The notes under the pieces: model-generated
Told to the model about the DNA's origin: nothing
What the model saw: the letters and a program-made list of their open reading frames with translations, nothing else
The model's database searches: none
Position numbers and translations under genes: made by a program
Shown here: positions 45,250 through 54,335 of the stretch, piece after piece
Position numbering within the stretch: position 1 is the first letter of the stretch
Layout: the number at the start of each line of letters is the position of its first letter
Assembly (NCBI GenBank): GCA_937929835.1
Contig: CALFUU010000017.1
Coordinates: 1-64,000, forward strand
Source: an uncultured Saprospiraceae bacterium
GTDB lineage: Bacteria > Bacteroidota > Bacteroidia > Chitinophagales > Saprospiraceae
Direction: 5' to 3'
Length of the DNA: 64,000 nucleotides

Positions 45250-45660
45250 CTACATAAATATTTCTTCTTCATTGGTGTACGATTTAAATTCAATTGGATT
45301 GTTGCTTGGATCAAATAAAAACATTGTCAATTGCTCCCCAGTTAATCCTTGATACCTTGTCTGAGCTTTGATGATAAATTTTGCATTGGCTTCTTCTAAG
45401 GTGGTTTTTATTTCGAGGAATTCAGCCTTTTCTAAAATGCATCCAAAGTGCGGGATAGGCACATTAACGGAATCTACTTTACCGCAATAATCCAAGTCGC
45501 CAAGCGCATCGCTTACGTGAGCCGATAATTGATTTCCGAAAAAATCAAAATCAATCCATGTGTCGGTAGATCTACCTTCCTTGCACCCCAGTAGTTCCAC
45601 ATAAAATTTTCGGGTGGATTCTATATCTCTAACCTTAAATGCAAAATGAAATCTTCTCAT
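45250..45660 (-). CDS. VOC-family (glyoxalase/dioxygenase-like) protein
   Basis: The 136-residue protein has the vicinal-oxygen-chelate fold: RFHFAFKVRDIESTRKFYVE and LLGCKEGRST at the start, with His4 as a likely metal ligand, and MFLFDPSNNPIEFKSYTNEE at the end with the Glu ligand. Single-domain VOC proteins bind metals and small molecules as detoxifying or biosynthetic enzymes. It lies 30 bases downstream of the secreted zincin gene and may share its transcript. Substrate unknown. Confidence 0.85.
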   Translation of the reverse strand: MRRFHFAFKVRDIESTRKFYVELLGCKEGRSTDTWIDFDFFGNQLSAHVSDALGDLDYCGKVDSVNVPIPHFGCILEKAEFLEIKTTLEEANAKFIIKAQTRYQGLTGEQLTMFLFDPSNNPIEFKSYTNEEEIFM

Positions 45661-45690
45661 TAATTTTTATTTGTGATTTTTAAAAAAGTA

Positions 45691-46698
45691 TTAATTGAAT
45701 TTTAAAATTCTTACGCTTGGATATCCCTCGATAGAGAATAGGTATAGCCCATTGTTAAAATCACTCAGGTCAATATTGATAGATTCAAGATTAGAGCAAT
45801 CAACTGTCTTCAAAATCTTACCGTGCATATCTAGTACATTTAGAGAATTACGCTGCTGTTTTTCTATACCAGTTACCGTAAATTGATTGTTGGTTGGATT
45901 GGGACTTATGGTCAGTTTCTTTTCTTCTGCAAGGTCTTCTGCACTCGTTGCTTGAGAGTAAAAGGCCCCAAAAAATTCTAGTCGATTAGGAATATTTTCT
46001 AATAGCCATTCCTCAATATCACTAGAAAGTCTTCCCGGATAAGTTAAGTAGACATAGGCAAACAGAGCAGACTCTGCTATGTCTTCTACAAACGGATTGT
46101 CTTGCGCATATACCGTTACAAATGTGGGATCAGCTGCTTGTGCACTTGTCCAATCAGGATGATCTTGATACATAAACTGATAAGATGCATGGACTGATTC
46201 ATGAAATACGGTTTCTTCTAGATCATTGGTGCTAATGCGCTGATCCATATTTTCGGAATAGAGTATAAAAAATTGGCCCTCAATTTCTGCAAATGCGCCC
46301 CTATTGCCATTGTGTATGACGACATGATCCATCATATTTCTCTGAAAGACGGGCAGCTTTCCTAACCTTGGCCCCAACTTAGCGGCGTATTCTTGTGCAG
46401 CAGCTTGGTCACCAAAAGAGCTGTGACACCAGATCTCTAGCCTCTCACCATCAGAGAAGATGGCCTCAAAAACATAAGTACCTGTGTCAAATAGGCCTCC
46501 TCCATTCGGGTCTCCAGGCATTTCTTTAATCTCTCGACCCTTGAAGTTGAGGTCGGTATAAGTATCAGGATCATTATCTAGGATGAAATCTATATCATTA
46601 GATACTACTGAATTGGGAAATAAAGGATCTTGGCCGATTAGAGATATGCCGAATAGACTTGTCAGTACTATAAGTACCAATATTTTTATTTTGATCAT
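45691..46698 (-). CDS. Secreted HExxH protein with T9SS sorting domain
   Basis: The 335-residue protein has a signal peptide (MIKIKILVLIVLTSLFGISL). The central region carries a zincin-type motif, ETVFHESVHASYQFMYQD (about residue 165), followed by EDIAESALFAYVYLTYPGRL, which may give the third ligand. The end is a T9SS type A tail: LTISPNPTNNQFTVTGIE, then IDLSDFNNGLYLFSIEG. It is probably a surface or released peptidase with no exact family assignment. Its ATG is only 22 bases from the IS30 transposase stop, so its original promoter has been displaced. Confidence 0.7.
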   Translation of the reverse strand: MIKIKILVLIVLTSLFGISLIGQDPLFPNSVVSNDIDFILDNDPDTYTDLNFKGREIKEMPGDPNGGGLFDTGTYVFEAIFSDGERLEIWCHSSFGDQAAAQEYAAKLGPRLGKLPVFQRNMMDHVVIHNGNRGAFAEIEGQFFILYSENMDQRISTNDLEETVFHESVHASYQFMYQDHPDWTSAQAADPTFVTVYAQDNPFVEDIAESALFAYVYLTYPGRLSSDIEEWLLENIPNRLEFFGAFYSQATSAEDLAEEKKLTISPNPTNNQFTVTGIEKQQRNSLNVLDMHGKILKTVDCSNLESINIDLSDFNNGLYLFSIEGYPSVRILKFN

Positions 46699-46714
46699 GA
46701 GAGATATTAATTCC

Positions 46715-47729
46715 TGAATTCAAGCCACAAATGCAACTTCGGTTAGTGAATTAATTTTGTCTACTGGGGATATAAATCCAAGACGTTTTCTTGGTCTTAA
46801 ATTTAATTTTCGTTCTGCTTTTCGAACATCTCTCCAGGTTATGTTTTCAAAGCTTGTTTTCTTTGGAAAATATTGTCTTAACAGTCCATTGTAATTTTCG
46901 TTTGCACCTCTTTGCCATGATGCGTATGGGTCAGCAAAATAGAAATCTATACCTAATTGCTCACTTACATATTTGTGCTCTGCAAATTCTTTTCCATTAT
47001 CTGCTGTGATTGTCTTGCAAATATCTGCATAAGGCTTTAATACTTTTACTATCATCTCAGATACTTCTTTGGCATTTTTAGACTTTAATTTCCTGACTTT
47101 TGTATAGCCTGTTGTGAGTTCATTTATTGTTAGTAGGGCTCCTTTGTGATTAGCACCTATGACTAAATCCACCTCTAAATCTCCAACTCGCTCACCTTTT
47201 CCAACGATGTCAGGCCTTTCGCTAATGTTCTTTTGGTCCTTTATCTTACCTCGTTTGTCTTTGCTGCCTGTACGTTTTCGATACTTTTTGCTGCATCTGA
47301 GATTTTTGTACAATTTTCCGCCTGCTTTCTTATCTGCAATTATATACTGATATATACGTTCGTGACTTACCATTTCTACTCCTTGTCCAAAGTCAAAATT
47401 GCTTATCTGCTCAGGGCTCCATTGCTGCTTTAGCTTTTTATCAACCAACTTTTGAATCTTAGGTGTAAACTTTATTAGCTTGCTTTTAGTAAACATACGT
47501 TTGTTGTACTTCTTAGTTGCCAATTCACCTCTATATTCACCTGATCGTAAGTCTCTATTTCTTCTAATCTCTCTCGACAATACAGACTTGTCTTTGCCTA
47601 TTGCTTTGGCTATTTCTTTTTGCTTATAGCCTTGTTTCAACATCACTTCTATTGTGTACCTTTGTTTATTGGTTATGTGTGCCATTATTTAACTTTTTAG
47701 ACGGAGGCAAATATGGCAATGACCATTCA
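46715..47729 (-). mobile_element. IS30-family insertion sequence
   Basis: The element of about 1.0 kb contains one transposase gene. Candidate imperfect ends are TGAATTCAAGCCACAAATGC on the left (46715-46734) and, on the right read inward, TGAATGGTCATTGCCATATT (about 47710-47729) continuing TTGC. They agree at TGAAT, TCA, GCCA and TGC with small insertions. No convincing target-site duplication was seen, so the exact ends are uncertain. The IS lies between the secreted zincin gene and the kinase/lyase gene. Confidence 0.55.
46720..47685 (-). CDS. IS30-family transposase
   Basis: The 321-residue protein begins with a helix-turn-helix (RYTIEVMLKQGYKQKEIAKA, then KDKSVLSREIRRN), the IS30 HTH. 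The DDE core has GDLEVDLVIG with the first Asp, TITADNGKEFAEHKYV with the second, and RGANENYNGLLRQYFPK with the Glu. The end (ERKLNLRPRKRLGF, PVDKINSL) matches the IS30 C-terminus. It appears full length with no internal stops, so the element may still be active. Confidence 0.95.
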   Translation of the reverse strand: MAHITNKQRYTIEVMLKQGYKQKEIAKAIGKDKSVLSREIRRNRDLRSGEYRGELATKKYNKRMFTKSKLIKFTPKIQKLVDKKLKQQWSPEQISNFDFGQGVEMVSHERIYQYIIADKKAGGKLYKNLRCSKKYRKRTGSKDKRGKIKDQKNISERPDIVGKGERVGDLEVDLVIGANHKGALLTINELTTGYTKVRKLKSKNAKEVSEMIVKVLKPYADICKTITADNGKEFAEHKYVSEQLGIDFYFADPYASWQRGANENYNGLLRQYFPKKTSFENITWRDVRKAERKLNLRPRKRLGFISPVDKINSLTEVAFVA

Positions 47730-47800
47730 AAGGAGAGGGGACTTTGTCCTTTTTCTTTTGAAAAATTATTATTCATAATTGTCTCGCTAAACAGTTGCAT

Positions 47801-50101
47801 TTATGATTTGAATCTAAGATTTTTAGAATGATTGTAATTTTTTAATATATCGTGAAGTGCTTCTATGACTGTATCTACATTATGCTTATTAAAGCAAAGA
47901 GGTGGCTTTGATTTCAATATATTGTCATACCGACCATCTGTGCTGATAAGGATATTCCTTTGTCTCATTTTGCTCTTGATATGTTTAGCCAATTGGGGAT
48001 TTGGTTTCTTGGTATGTGGTTGTACCAACTCGACACCGATAAAAAGCCCCCTACCTCTCACATCTCCTACAGTATCATAGTGCTGCATAAGTTCTTGTAG
48101 CTTAGACATATAGTAGTGTCCCACCTTTTGAGCATTTTCTTGTAGTTGCTCTTCTTCTATGACATCGAGAACCGCCGATGCAATCGCACAGGAGACGGGA
48201 TTTCCACCAAAAGAGCTAAAAAATTCTACCCCTTTTTCAAAAGACTGTGCTATTTCATCTGTACATATCACAGCACCCATAGGATGTCCGTTGGCTATAG
48301 GTTTGCCCATTATGACTATGTCAGGTACGACCTTAGAAGCCTCATAACCCCAGAAAAAATCCCCTAACCTTCCAAATCCTGTCTGGACTTCATCACTGAT
48401 GCAGACACCTCCTTGTTGTCTAATGACAGGATATATTTCTTGCAAATAGCCTCCAGGTAAAGGCACTTGCCCTGCACATCCAATGATAGGCTCGGCTATG
48501 AAGGCGGCTATCGGGTGATGACTGGATTCTATTTTTGAGATAGCTTCCTTTGCATATAATTTTCCTGCTGTAAGTGGGTCTGTATATGGACCTTTATAAG
48601 TGTCTGGTATTTGAGTTTTTAGGATGTAATCTGCTTGGCCTTGTCCCTTTGGATTGCTGAATTTGTAATCACTTACTTCCATACTTGTATGGGTGTTGCC
48701 ATGGTAGCCTAATTCCATTACCATTACTCTGCTATGAGCTGTATGTGCTTTGGCCATTCTAATAGCTAAGTCACTTGCCGCACTTCCAGAATTAACTAAG
48801 TAAACTTTATTTAATGAGGATGGAAATTTTGAGGCAAGTCGTTCAGCGTATTCGGCTAGTTGATCATACAAGTATCTCGTATTCGTGTTGAGTTTTGCCA
48901 TTTGCCTTTGGCCAGCATCGACGACCACTGGATGAGCGTGGCCTACGTGTGGGATGTTATTGTAGGCATCTAAAAAGGTATTGCCTTGGACATCGTACAT
49001 ATATTGAAATGCGGACCTTGCCATATGTATCGGCTTGTCATAACTCAGAGAATATGTGGTGCTTATATGCTTGTGCCTCTTGGAGATAACATTATCCAAA
49101 GTAACTGAGGTCTTGGGAGCGAGTCCCACAGCTGACCTAAAGCTGTTTTCCGCGGCGATAGGATTAATAGATAACCATTTCTGTAACATCGACCAGGCTG
49201 GCTTTTCGCTTACTGAGGTGTAAGTGTTGTCAGCATCTATTGTTCTGGCATGTGCTGAGTTGCAGACACTGATACAGAGTCGTGCTGCAATTAGGTAATA
49301 TAAGACAGAGAGCTCAATTTCTAATACGGGCATTTTTTCATTATAACCCTCTATGATAAATTGAGCCCAGTATAATGGGTCATCCTTGTCATAACAACCA
49401 TAGGTTATGGCGATGGCCAATTCATTGATAAGAAAAGTGTAGGACATATCACCAAAATCAATGATACCCGTAACTTTTTCATTCTGAGTCAAGACATTCC
49501 ATTCATTTGCATCATTGTGTATGATTTGCTTTCTCAGTTCTGGATGTCTGGGTCTTACTATCTCCTCATACTGCTTAAAAAAATAGCGAACGATGTTTCT
49601 GTTGTGAGGATTATTTATGTCCTCTATGTATTCCTTATTTAATTCAAGATACTGAATGTCCCATCTGCATTGCCTTGCTTTGTAAATAGGGTTTTGAAAA
49701 TCTTGGAGACGGGTGTCCATTTCTCCTAAGAAGTGACCCAAAGAGCGAAATAATTTTTCACTCGGTTTGGCCTCTGCTAGAAACTCTCCTTCTATATACG
49801 ATAGGACCCGTATAATTTTTGGATCTTCTTGAACCTTACATCTCTTGTAATCAGTATTGTCATTGAAAGAAATAGGCTCAGGATAACTCGTCGAATTGTA
49901 TTGTTCTAAATGATAAAGAGCTGCATTCTCTGCACTGACGTGTTCTTTCGTTATAGATGAATCCTCATATGTCTTAAATATGTACTTTTTGCCATCAGAC
50001 TCTAGGAGGTAGTTGGCATTTTCGTAACCATTGAGCTTATGAAGTTTTGTCACATTTTCAGAAAAGCAATCATTAAGAATTAAATCGAGTTCGGAAGCCA
50101 T
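47801..50101 (-). CDS. Kinase (APH-type) fused to class III aminotransferase-fold phospho-lyase
   Basis: The 766-residue protein joins two enzymes. Residues 1 to about 310 form an APH/homoserine-kinase-like domain: [33 protein letters not shown] (catalytic HND---N loop) and [20 protein letters not shown] (DFG-like metal loop). Residues about 345-755 form a class III PLP enzyme: [55 protein letters not shown] and the Schiff-base Lys in [19 protein letters not shown]. The pairing matches the animal pair hydroxylysine kinase plus phosphohydroxylysine or phosphoethanolamine phospho-lyase. Its substrate here (hydroxylysine, ethanolamine or other amino alcohol) is inference. A divergent Lrp/AsnC gene lies 109 bases away. 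Confidence 0.85.
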   Translation of the reverse strand: MASELDLILNDCFSENVTKLHKLNGYENANYLLESDGKKYIFKTYEDSSITKEHVSAENAALYHLEQYNSTSYPEPISFNDNTDYKRCKVQEDPKIIRVLSYIEGEFLAEAKPSEKLFRSLGHFLGEMDTRLQDFQNPIYKARQCRWDIQYLELNKEYIEDINNPHNRNIVRYFFKQYEEIVRPRHPELRKQIIHNDANEWNVLTQNEKVTGIIDFGDMSYTFLINELAIAITYGCYDKDDPLYWAQFIIEGYNEKMPVLEIELSVLYYLIAARLCISVCNSAHARTIDADNTYTSVSEKPAWSMLQKWLSINPIAAENSFRSAVGLAPKTSVTLDNVISKRHKHISTTYSLSYDKPIHMARSAFQYMYDVQGNTFLDAYNNIPHVGHAHPVVVDAGQRQMAKLNTNTRYLYDQLAEYAERLASKFPSSLNKVYLVNSGSAASDLAIRMAKAHTAHSRVMVMELGYHGNTHTSMEVSDYKFSNPKGQGQADYILKTQIPDTYKGPYTDPLTAGKLYAKEAISKIESSHHPIAAFIAEPIIGCAGQVPLPGGYLQEIYPVIRQQGGVCISDEVQTGFGRLGDFFWGYEASKVVPDIVIMGKPIANGHPMGAVICTDEIAQSFEKGVEFFSSFGGNPVSCAIASAVLDVIEEEQLQENAQKVGHYYMSKLQELMQHYDTVGDVRGRGLFIGVELVQPHTKKPNPQLAKHIKSKMRQRNILISTDGRYDNILKSKPPLCFNKHNVDTVIEALHDILKNYNHSKNLRFKS

Positions 50102-50170
50102 ACTATAAATTTATTGGTAAATACTGGAAAGTGGAAACTGAATCGATGGTTAATCGCAATTATTTTCTAT

Positions 50171-50189
50171 TAATTTGTCGTAATTTGTC
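50171..50189 (+). promoter_or_regulatory. Direct repeat between the Lrp gene and the kinase/lyase gene
   Basis: TAATTTGTC occurs twice, at 50171-50179 and 50181-50189, one helical turn apart, in the 109-base divergent promoter region. It is a plausible binding site for the neighbouring Lrp/AsnC protein, though Lrp sites are not well defined by sequence. Confidence 0.3.
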
Positions 50190-50210
50190 AAAATAACAAT
50201 TGATTATACG

Positions 50211-50624
50211 GTGGACAAGTTGGATGAAGCTATTCTAAAGGCACTTCTCAAAGATTCAAGACTTTCATTTGCAGAAATAGGAAGACAGATTAACTTGTCT
50301 CCAGCTGCGGTTAGGGATCGCGTACTTAAGATGGAAGATCTTAAGATTATAAAAAAGTATAGTGTAGAACTAAATCATAAGTTGCTGGGGCAAGACCTTG
50401 AGGTTATTATTCTGGTAAAGGTATTTCACGGAAAACTTAAACCATTCTTAAAACTGATCCCGAAGATCTCTGAAATCAAAAATGCATATCGAATTACTGG
50501 AAACAAAAATGTGCATCTAAGGCTTGTCTTAAGAAATCAAGCACACCTCCAAGATATTATTGAGACTTTAATGGTGTATGGAGACACAGAAACGATGCTG
50601 ATACTTTCCAATATCTTGGATTAA
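50211..50624 (+). CDS. Lrp/AsnC-family transcriptional regulator
   Basis: The 137-residue protein starts with GTG. The N-terminal HTH is LDEAILKALLKDSRLSFAEI, GRQINLSPAAVRDRVLKMED, and the C-terminal RAM (ligand-binding) domain follows (VIILVKVFHGKLKPFLKLI, NAYRITGNKNVHLRLVLRNQ). The G-D-(Y/N)-D region is GNKN here, a variant of the usual ligand loop. Lrp/AsnC proteins sense amino acids. The divergent position beside the kinase/phospho-lyase gene suggests that it controls that gene in response to an amino-acid-like substrate (inference). Confidence 0.9.
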   Translation: MDKLDEAILKALLKDSRLSFAEIGRQINLSPAAVRDRVLKMEDLKIIKKYSVELNHKLLGQDLEVIILVKVFHGKLKPFLKLIPKISEIKNAYRITGNKNVHLRLVLRNQAHLQDIIETLMVYGDTETMLILSNILD

Positions 50625-50729
50625 TATTTTTGGTTAGAACTCACATCAAACACAAATCAAATAAATCTGCAAGTGTAAAGCTGGTTCGTATTGGCGACTT
50701 AGAAATTAATCACCCTCTAGAACTTACCA

Positions 50730-52850
50730 TCACTTATTGGAATAGGGGAGTGTAAAATGAAAAGTGGAGCCACTAGGCTGAACCGTAACCCAGATCTCAC
50801 CAGCGTAATAGGTAATAATTTTTTTGCAAATGGCTAGGCCAATTCCGTTGCCAGAATTCTTGTCGGAAGAGGAGAATAGATCAAAGAGGGTAGGTATTAT
50901 GTACTCAGGGATGCCTCCAGAATTATCCGATACTTTGATTTCATAAAACTCTTGATTGTGGATCGCGAAATCTATAGTGATAATGGAGTCGTTTCCTGTT
51001 TTGTTATGAACGATACTATTTTTTATTAAATTTTGAAACAAGGGTATCAGTAACGTTTGATGACCACTCACTGTTGGCAGTTCTTTTCTTATAACTATCT
51101 GAGCCTTAGACTTCTCTATCATTTCAAGTAAAAAGGTTTCAACGTTTTTTACGATGACATTGAGGTCGACTGGCATCTCTTCAGGAAGATTGGTGCCAAG
51201 TTTAGATAAGTTCAGTAAGTCATCTATCATCGAAGATAACTGGCTCACACTAGAGGTAATGAAATTTAAATACTGAATGCCTTTTTCATCAAAACTGCTA
51301 TTTGATCTCTCTAGCAAAGTGGCAAATGAACTCGCTGTACGAATAGGAGCCTTCAGGTCATGTGCCGCAACTGCAGCAAAGTTTTCTAAATATTTGATAG
51401 ATTCATTTTGGTTGAGGATGGCCTTATTCAGCTGTTTGTTTCTATCTGAAATGATGTGGTTAAATTTGGCTAGTTTTTTCTTATTGCTTGAGATGATGAA
51501 TAGGATAGATGTTATCAGCACAATCAAGAAAAGAGCCCCGAATAGTATGCTATAAAGTTTATTTCTTTCTTTTTTTCTCTGCTCTATTTCTCTTCTCGTT
51601 TTTTGTTTGTAGGTATTGGCTTCCTCTAGTAGATTTGCGGCTAATCTTATATCGGCCTGCTTGTCGGAATCATTTGCGGTACTACTTTCATTATATTTGA
51701 TCGAGTAGAGATAAGCATTCTCATAGTCTTTTTTCTCATAAAACAGCTGGGCTAATTTTTGGGCCAATTCTGGATCGGGCAAGTAAGTCTCCGAAGCCAT
51801 AGCCATCCTGTAGTATTTTTCAGCTTCGTCGTAGTTCTTGTTTTTGATTAGGCAATCCGCTATGCCAACACAGCAATCGTGAATGCCTTTAGTGTCTTCT
51901 TTTTGTGTGGATATAGTCAGACCTTTCTTATAATAATAGATGGCAGAATCTTGTCTATTTGTCATAAGGTAAGCATTGCCAAGACTAGTGTACACATATC
52001 CAAGCTCAGTGATTTTAGCTTCCTCTTGCTGATTGATAACTTCGTAGCATAACTTAATACAGTCTTCGTAGTTTTCCGTAAGTGCATAGCTATCAAGTAA
52101 GCCATAGTAACTGTAATTCTTGATCTGGTCATACCCTTTCTCTATTGCTACACTGATATTGTGGGAAAATAGAGCAATGGCCTTTTTGTATTCTCCAATT
52201 TTGTTGTAAGCAACCCCAAGATCTATGCTGTATGATAGGTACTTGATATCAAGCGAGTCAGGAAATGATAGGCTGACTTCATAGCTTTTAAGGGCGGTGA
52301 GAAGGTTGCCTTTATTCATATTGTAATAGCCCCATAAATTATAATAGTAGGCCTTTGAAAGATCACTGTCGGAGTTAGCAAAGGCTTGCTTTGCCTTGTC
52401 GAGATATAAAGTAAATTGATCATTGTGTCCAGTGAGATAGGCTCTTTCTGCTATTTTGGTGTAGTATAATATTTTGTCTACGTTGTCATTTAGTTTATGA
52501 GGGTTTGCTTCAAGGAGGGAGTCAATAAAGTGGCTTTGCTTGACCTTAAATAAAGTGTAGATAGCTGTTGTGATCTTAGTCATTCCGCCCTCCTCGTCAA
52601 GCGAACAGGATTCCATTAGTTTTTCGGTGTATACTTTAGTAGAGTCTATATTTTTTTCGGAGGCATAAACTTGAAAGATCGAATAGAGAATAGAGCACCT
52701 TGAAGATTCTTCTATGGAGGGAGTCAGCTCTGATTTGAGACTATCTAAGTTGTTGGCCAGTGTCGTATTACTGTACAATAACACCAAAGCTGCTACGGTA
52801 AATAGGGACCGTAGAGTATTTCTTTTGCTTTTTGATTTAACTAGATTCAT
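50730..52850 (-). CDS. TPR-domain sensor histidine kinase
   Basis: The 706-residue protein has a hydrophobic N-terminus (SLFTVAALVLLYSNTTLA), then about seven TPR-like repeats (for example YYNLWGYYNMNKGNLLTALK, YVYTSLGNAYLMTNRQDSA) to about residue 400. One membrane segment follows (LYSILFGALFLIVLITSILF), then a coiled coil and the HisKA/HATPase core. The phospho-His is in FAAVAAHDLKAPIRTASSFA, the N-box in IPLFQNLIKNSIVHNKTG, and G-boxes in DNSGGIPEYIIPTLFDLFSS and NGIGLAICKKI. No response regulator gene is next to it, so it is an orphan kinase. The periplasmic TPR part is its sensor. Confidence 0.9.
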   Translation of the reverse strand: MNLVKSKSKRNTLRSLFTVAALVLLYSNTTLANNLDSLKSELTPSIEESSRCSILYSIFQVYASEKNIDSTKVYTEKLMESCSLDEEGGMTKITTAIYTLFKVKQSHFIDSLLEANPHKLNDNVDKILYYTKIAERAYLTGHNDQFTLYLDKAKQAFANSDSDLSKAYYYNLWGYYNMNKGNLLTALKSYEVSLSFPDSLDIKYLSYSIDLGVAYNKIGEYKKAIALFSHNISVAIEKGYDQIKNYSYYGLLDSYALTENYEDCIKLCYEVINQQEEAKITELGYVYTSLGNAYLMTNRQDSAIYYYKKGLTISTQKEDTKGIHDCCVGIADCLIKNKNYDEAEKYYRMAMASETYLPDPELAQKLAQLFYEKKDYENAYLYSIKYNESSTANDSDKQADIRLAANLLEEANTYKQKTRREIEQRKKERNKLYSILFGALFLIVLITSILFIISSNKKKLAKFNHIISDRNKQLNKAILNQNESIKYLENFAAVAAHDLKAPIRTASSFATLLERSNSSFDEKGIQYLNFITSSVSQLSSMIDDLLNLSKLGTNLPEEMPVDLNVIVKNVETFLLEMIEKSKAQIVIRKELPTVSGHQTLLIPLFQNLIKNSIVHNKTGNDSIITIDFAIHNQEFYEIKVSDNSGGIPEYIIPTLFDLFSSSDKNSGNGIGLAICKKIITYYAGEIWVTVQPSGSTFHFTLPYSNK

Positions 52851-53672
52851 TTGGAATTAGTGAATTAGTTTTACTATTTATTTTGAGTAAGTCCTCTTAT
52901 ATGCTGTGTGTTTTCAAGGTCTTTTTGGTTATTGATTGGAATACTTGGGTTAACAGGTATCTGCCAAGAATGCTAACGTAGGAAACATTTTCCGCATACT
53001 TTGTTATTTATCATTCATCGCTAAGATTATGTTTGAAATATCTATTATTTCTTGCCCTTCTTAGTTTCAGGATTAAGTCAAATACTTTTACTTTTTGACC
53101 GTGTAGTATGGCTGACTCAAATGGTGATAAACTTATAAGGTACTCAGAGCCTTGAGTAGTTGAGTAGCTATAAGTTTTGTTCGACAAAATTAAGACTATG
53201 TGTTAGGAGTAAGCTTTTATGGCTTTAAGTTCGCTTACGAACTTTAGAAGTCTGGTAGACGGATAATCTACTTTGACAGTAACATTAGAATTATTATGTT
53301 TTACTTTCTTTTTCACTACGTTATAAAACTAATAATATTTGTTTTAAGATTCATTCCTAAAAGCAACCTTTTCCCTCTTTATAGGCAAAAATCTGATTTG
53401 ATGACCTTCAATCATTTCCTTTAACGATTTAAATGAAGAAGGAGTAATCAAGTTAGTCTTTAAAAATGACAAGGTCAATATCAAGCTTAAGTATCGTACG
53501 TAACGAGTTGTAAATCAGTCGACTACAAAAGTCTTAAATGTAATTACAATATGGTTAAGTACCTAAAGTGACAGGTACAATGGGGTCTAATGGTTTATGT
53601 TTCTGTGCCTATATTATCAGGATATGTACCTCTATTGTCCTTCTTAGATTTTGGACTTCTAGCCGTATGCCC
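52851..53672 (-). other. 820-base gap with decayed coding remnant and hairpins
   Basis: No intact gene is seen. On the minus strand, 53344-53514 is open without a start codon and reads coding-like (LKTNLITPSSFKSLKEMIEG, then FLPIKREKVAFRNES and a stop), perhaps the tail of a lost gene that I cannot identify. An inverted repeat lies at 53131-53145 with 53162-53175 (ACTTATA-GGTACTC/GAGTAGC-TATAAGT, with one or two mismatches). A perfect AAGTTCG/CGAACTT hairpin lies at 53227-53244. The rest is AT-rich and without recognisable signals. Confidence 0.45.
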
Positions 53673-54317
53673 TCACCGCTTTATTATAAAATTAATCCCA
53701 TCGTCAATCGGTAGTAAGACATTATCCACACGATCATCGGCATATACTTTCTGATTAAATAGGTCTAATCCTTGCCCTAGCTTGTCATTATCTGGGCTGG
53801 TGACCTTGCCCTTCCACAAGACATTATCTGCGAGAATGACACCACCCTTTCTGAGTCTCGGCAGGACCAGATCAAAGTAGGTACTATACTGACGCTTAGC
53901 TGCATCAATAAACACCAAATCCCAGATCTCATCTATAGTGGGAATCAGCTCTGCGGCGTCGCCTTTGAGTTGTATGATGGATTGGGGTCTTGTGCTCGAC
54001 GCAAAGGCCTGACGAGAGTACGTGTCGTAGTCGTCGCTTTTTTCTAGGGTATATATTTTGCCAGGTTCTCGGAGTCCCTCCATAAGACAACGGGTGCCGT
54101 ACCCGACAAATGTTCCTATCTCGAGTATACGCTTAGGTTGTAAGACCATTGCAAACATCCTAAGGAATTGTCCTAAGAAGGGTCCAGATATCATTTTAAG
54201 CTGACCTGTCGATGCTGTGGCCGTTTCTAGTAGTGCAAACTCAGGAGACAAGGATTTGGAGTATTGGCTGCAGTAGGCTTGAATAGCGGGGTCGGTGATA
54301 GATGGGAATGTAGACAT
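53673..54317 (-). CDS. SAM-dependent O-methyltransferase (CCoAOMT/COMT-like)
   Basis: The 214-residue protein is a class I methyltransferase of the small, metal-dependent catechol-O-methyltransferase-like group. It has the helical lid GQLKMISGPFLGQFLRMFA, the SAM motif ILEIGTFVGYGTRCLMEGL, motif II IYTLEKSDDYDTYSR, the acidic metal segment DLVFIDAAKRQYSTYFDLVL and GGVILADNVLWKGKV with the Asp-Asn pair. The substrate is unknown, probably a phenol or catechol. It lies 18 bases from the transporter gene, in the same direction. Confidence 0.88.
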   Translation of the reverse strand: MSTFPSITDPAIQAYCSQYSKSLSPEFALLETATASTGQLKMISGPFLGQFLRMFAMVLQPKRILEIGTFVGYGTRCLMEGLREPGKIYTLEKSDDYDTYSRQAFASSTRPQSIIQLKGDAAELIPTIDEIWDLVFIDAAKRQYSTYFDLVLPRLRKGGVILADNVLWKGKVTSPDNDKLGQGLDLFNQKVYADDRVDNVLLPIDDGINFIIKR

Positions 54318-54335
54318 AGAGGTTATAGATTTTAT

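Noticed and set aside
46700-47740. Target-site duplication of the IS30 element (ATTC on both sides)
   Set aside because: The 4-base match depends on placing the element ends asymmetrically and is expected by chance.
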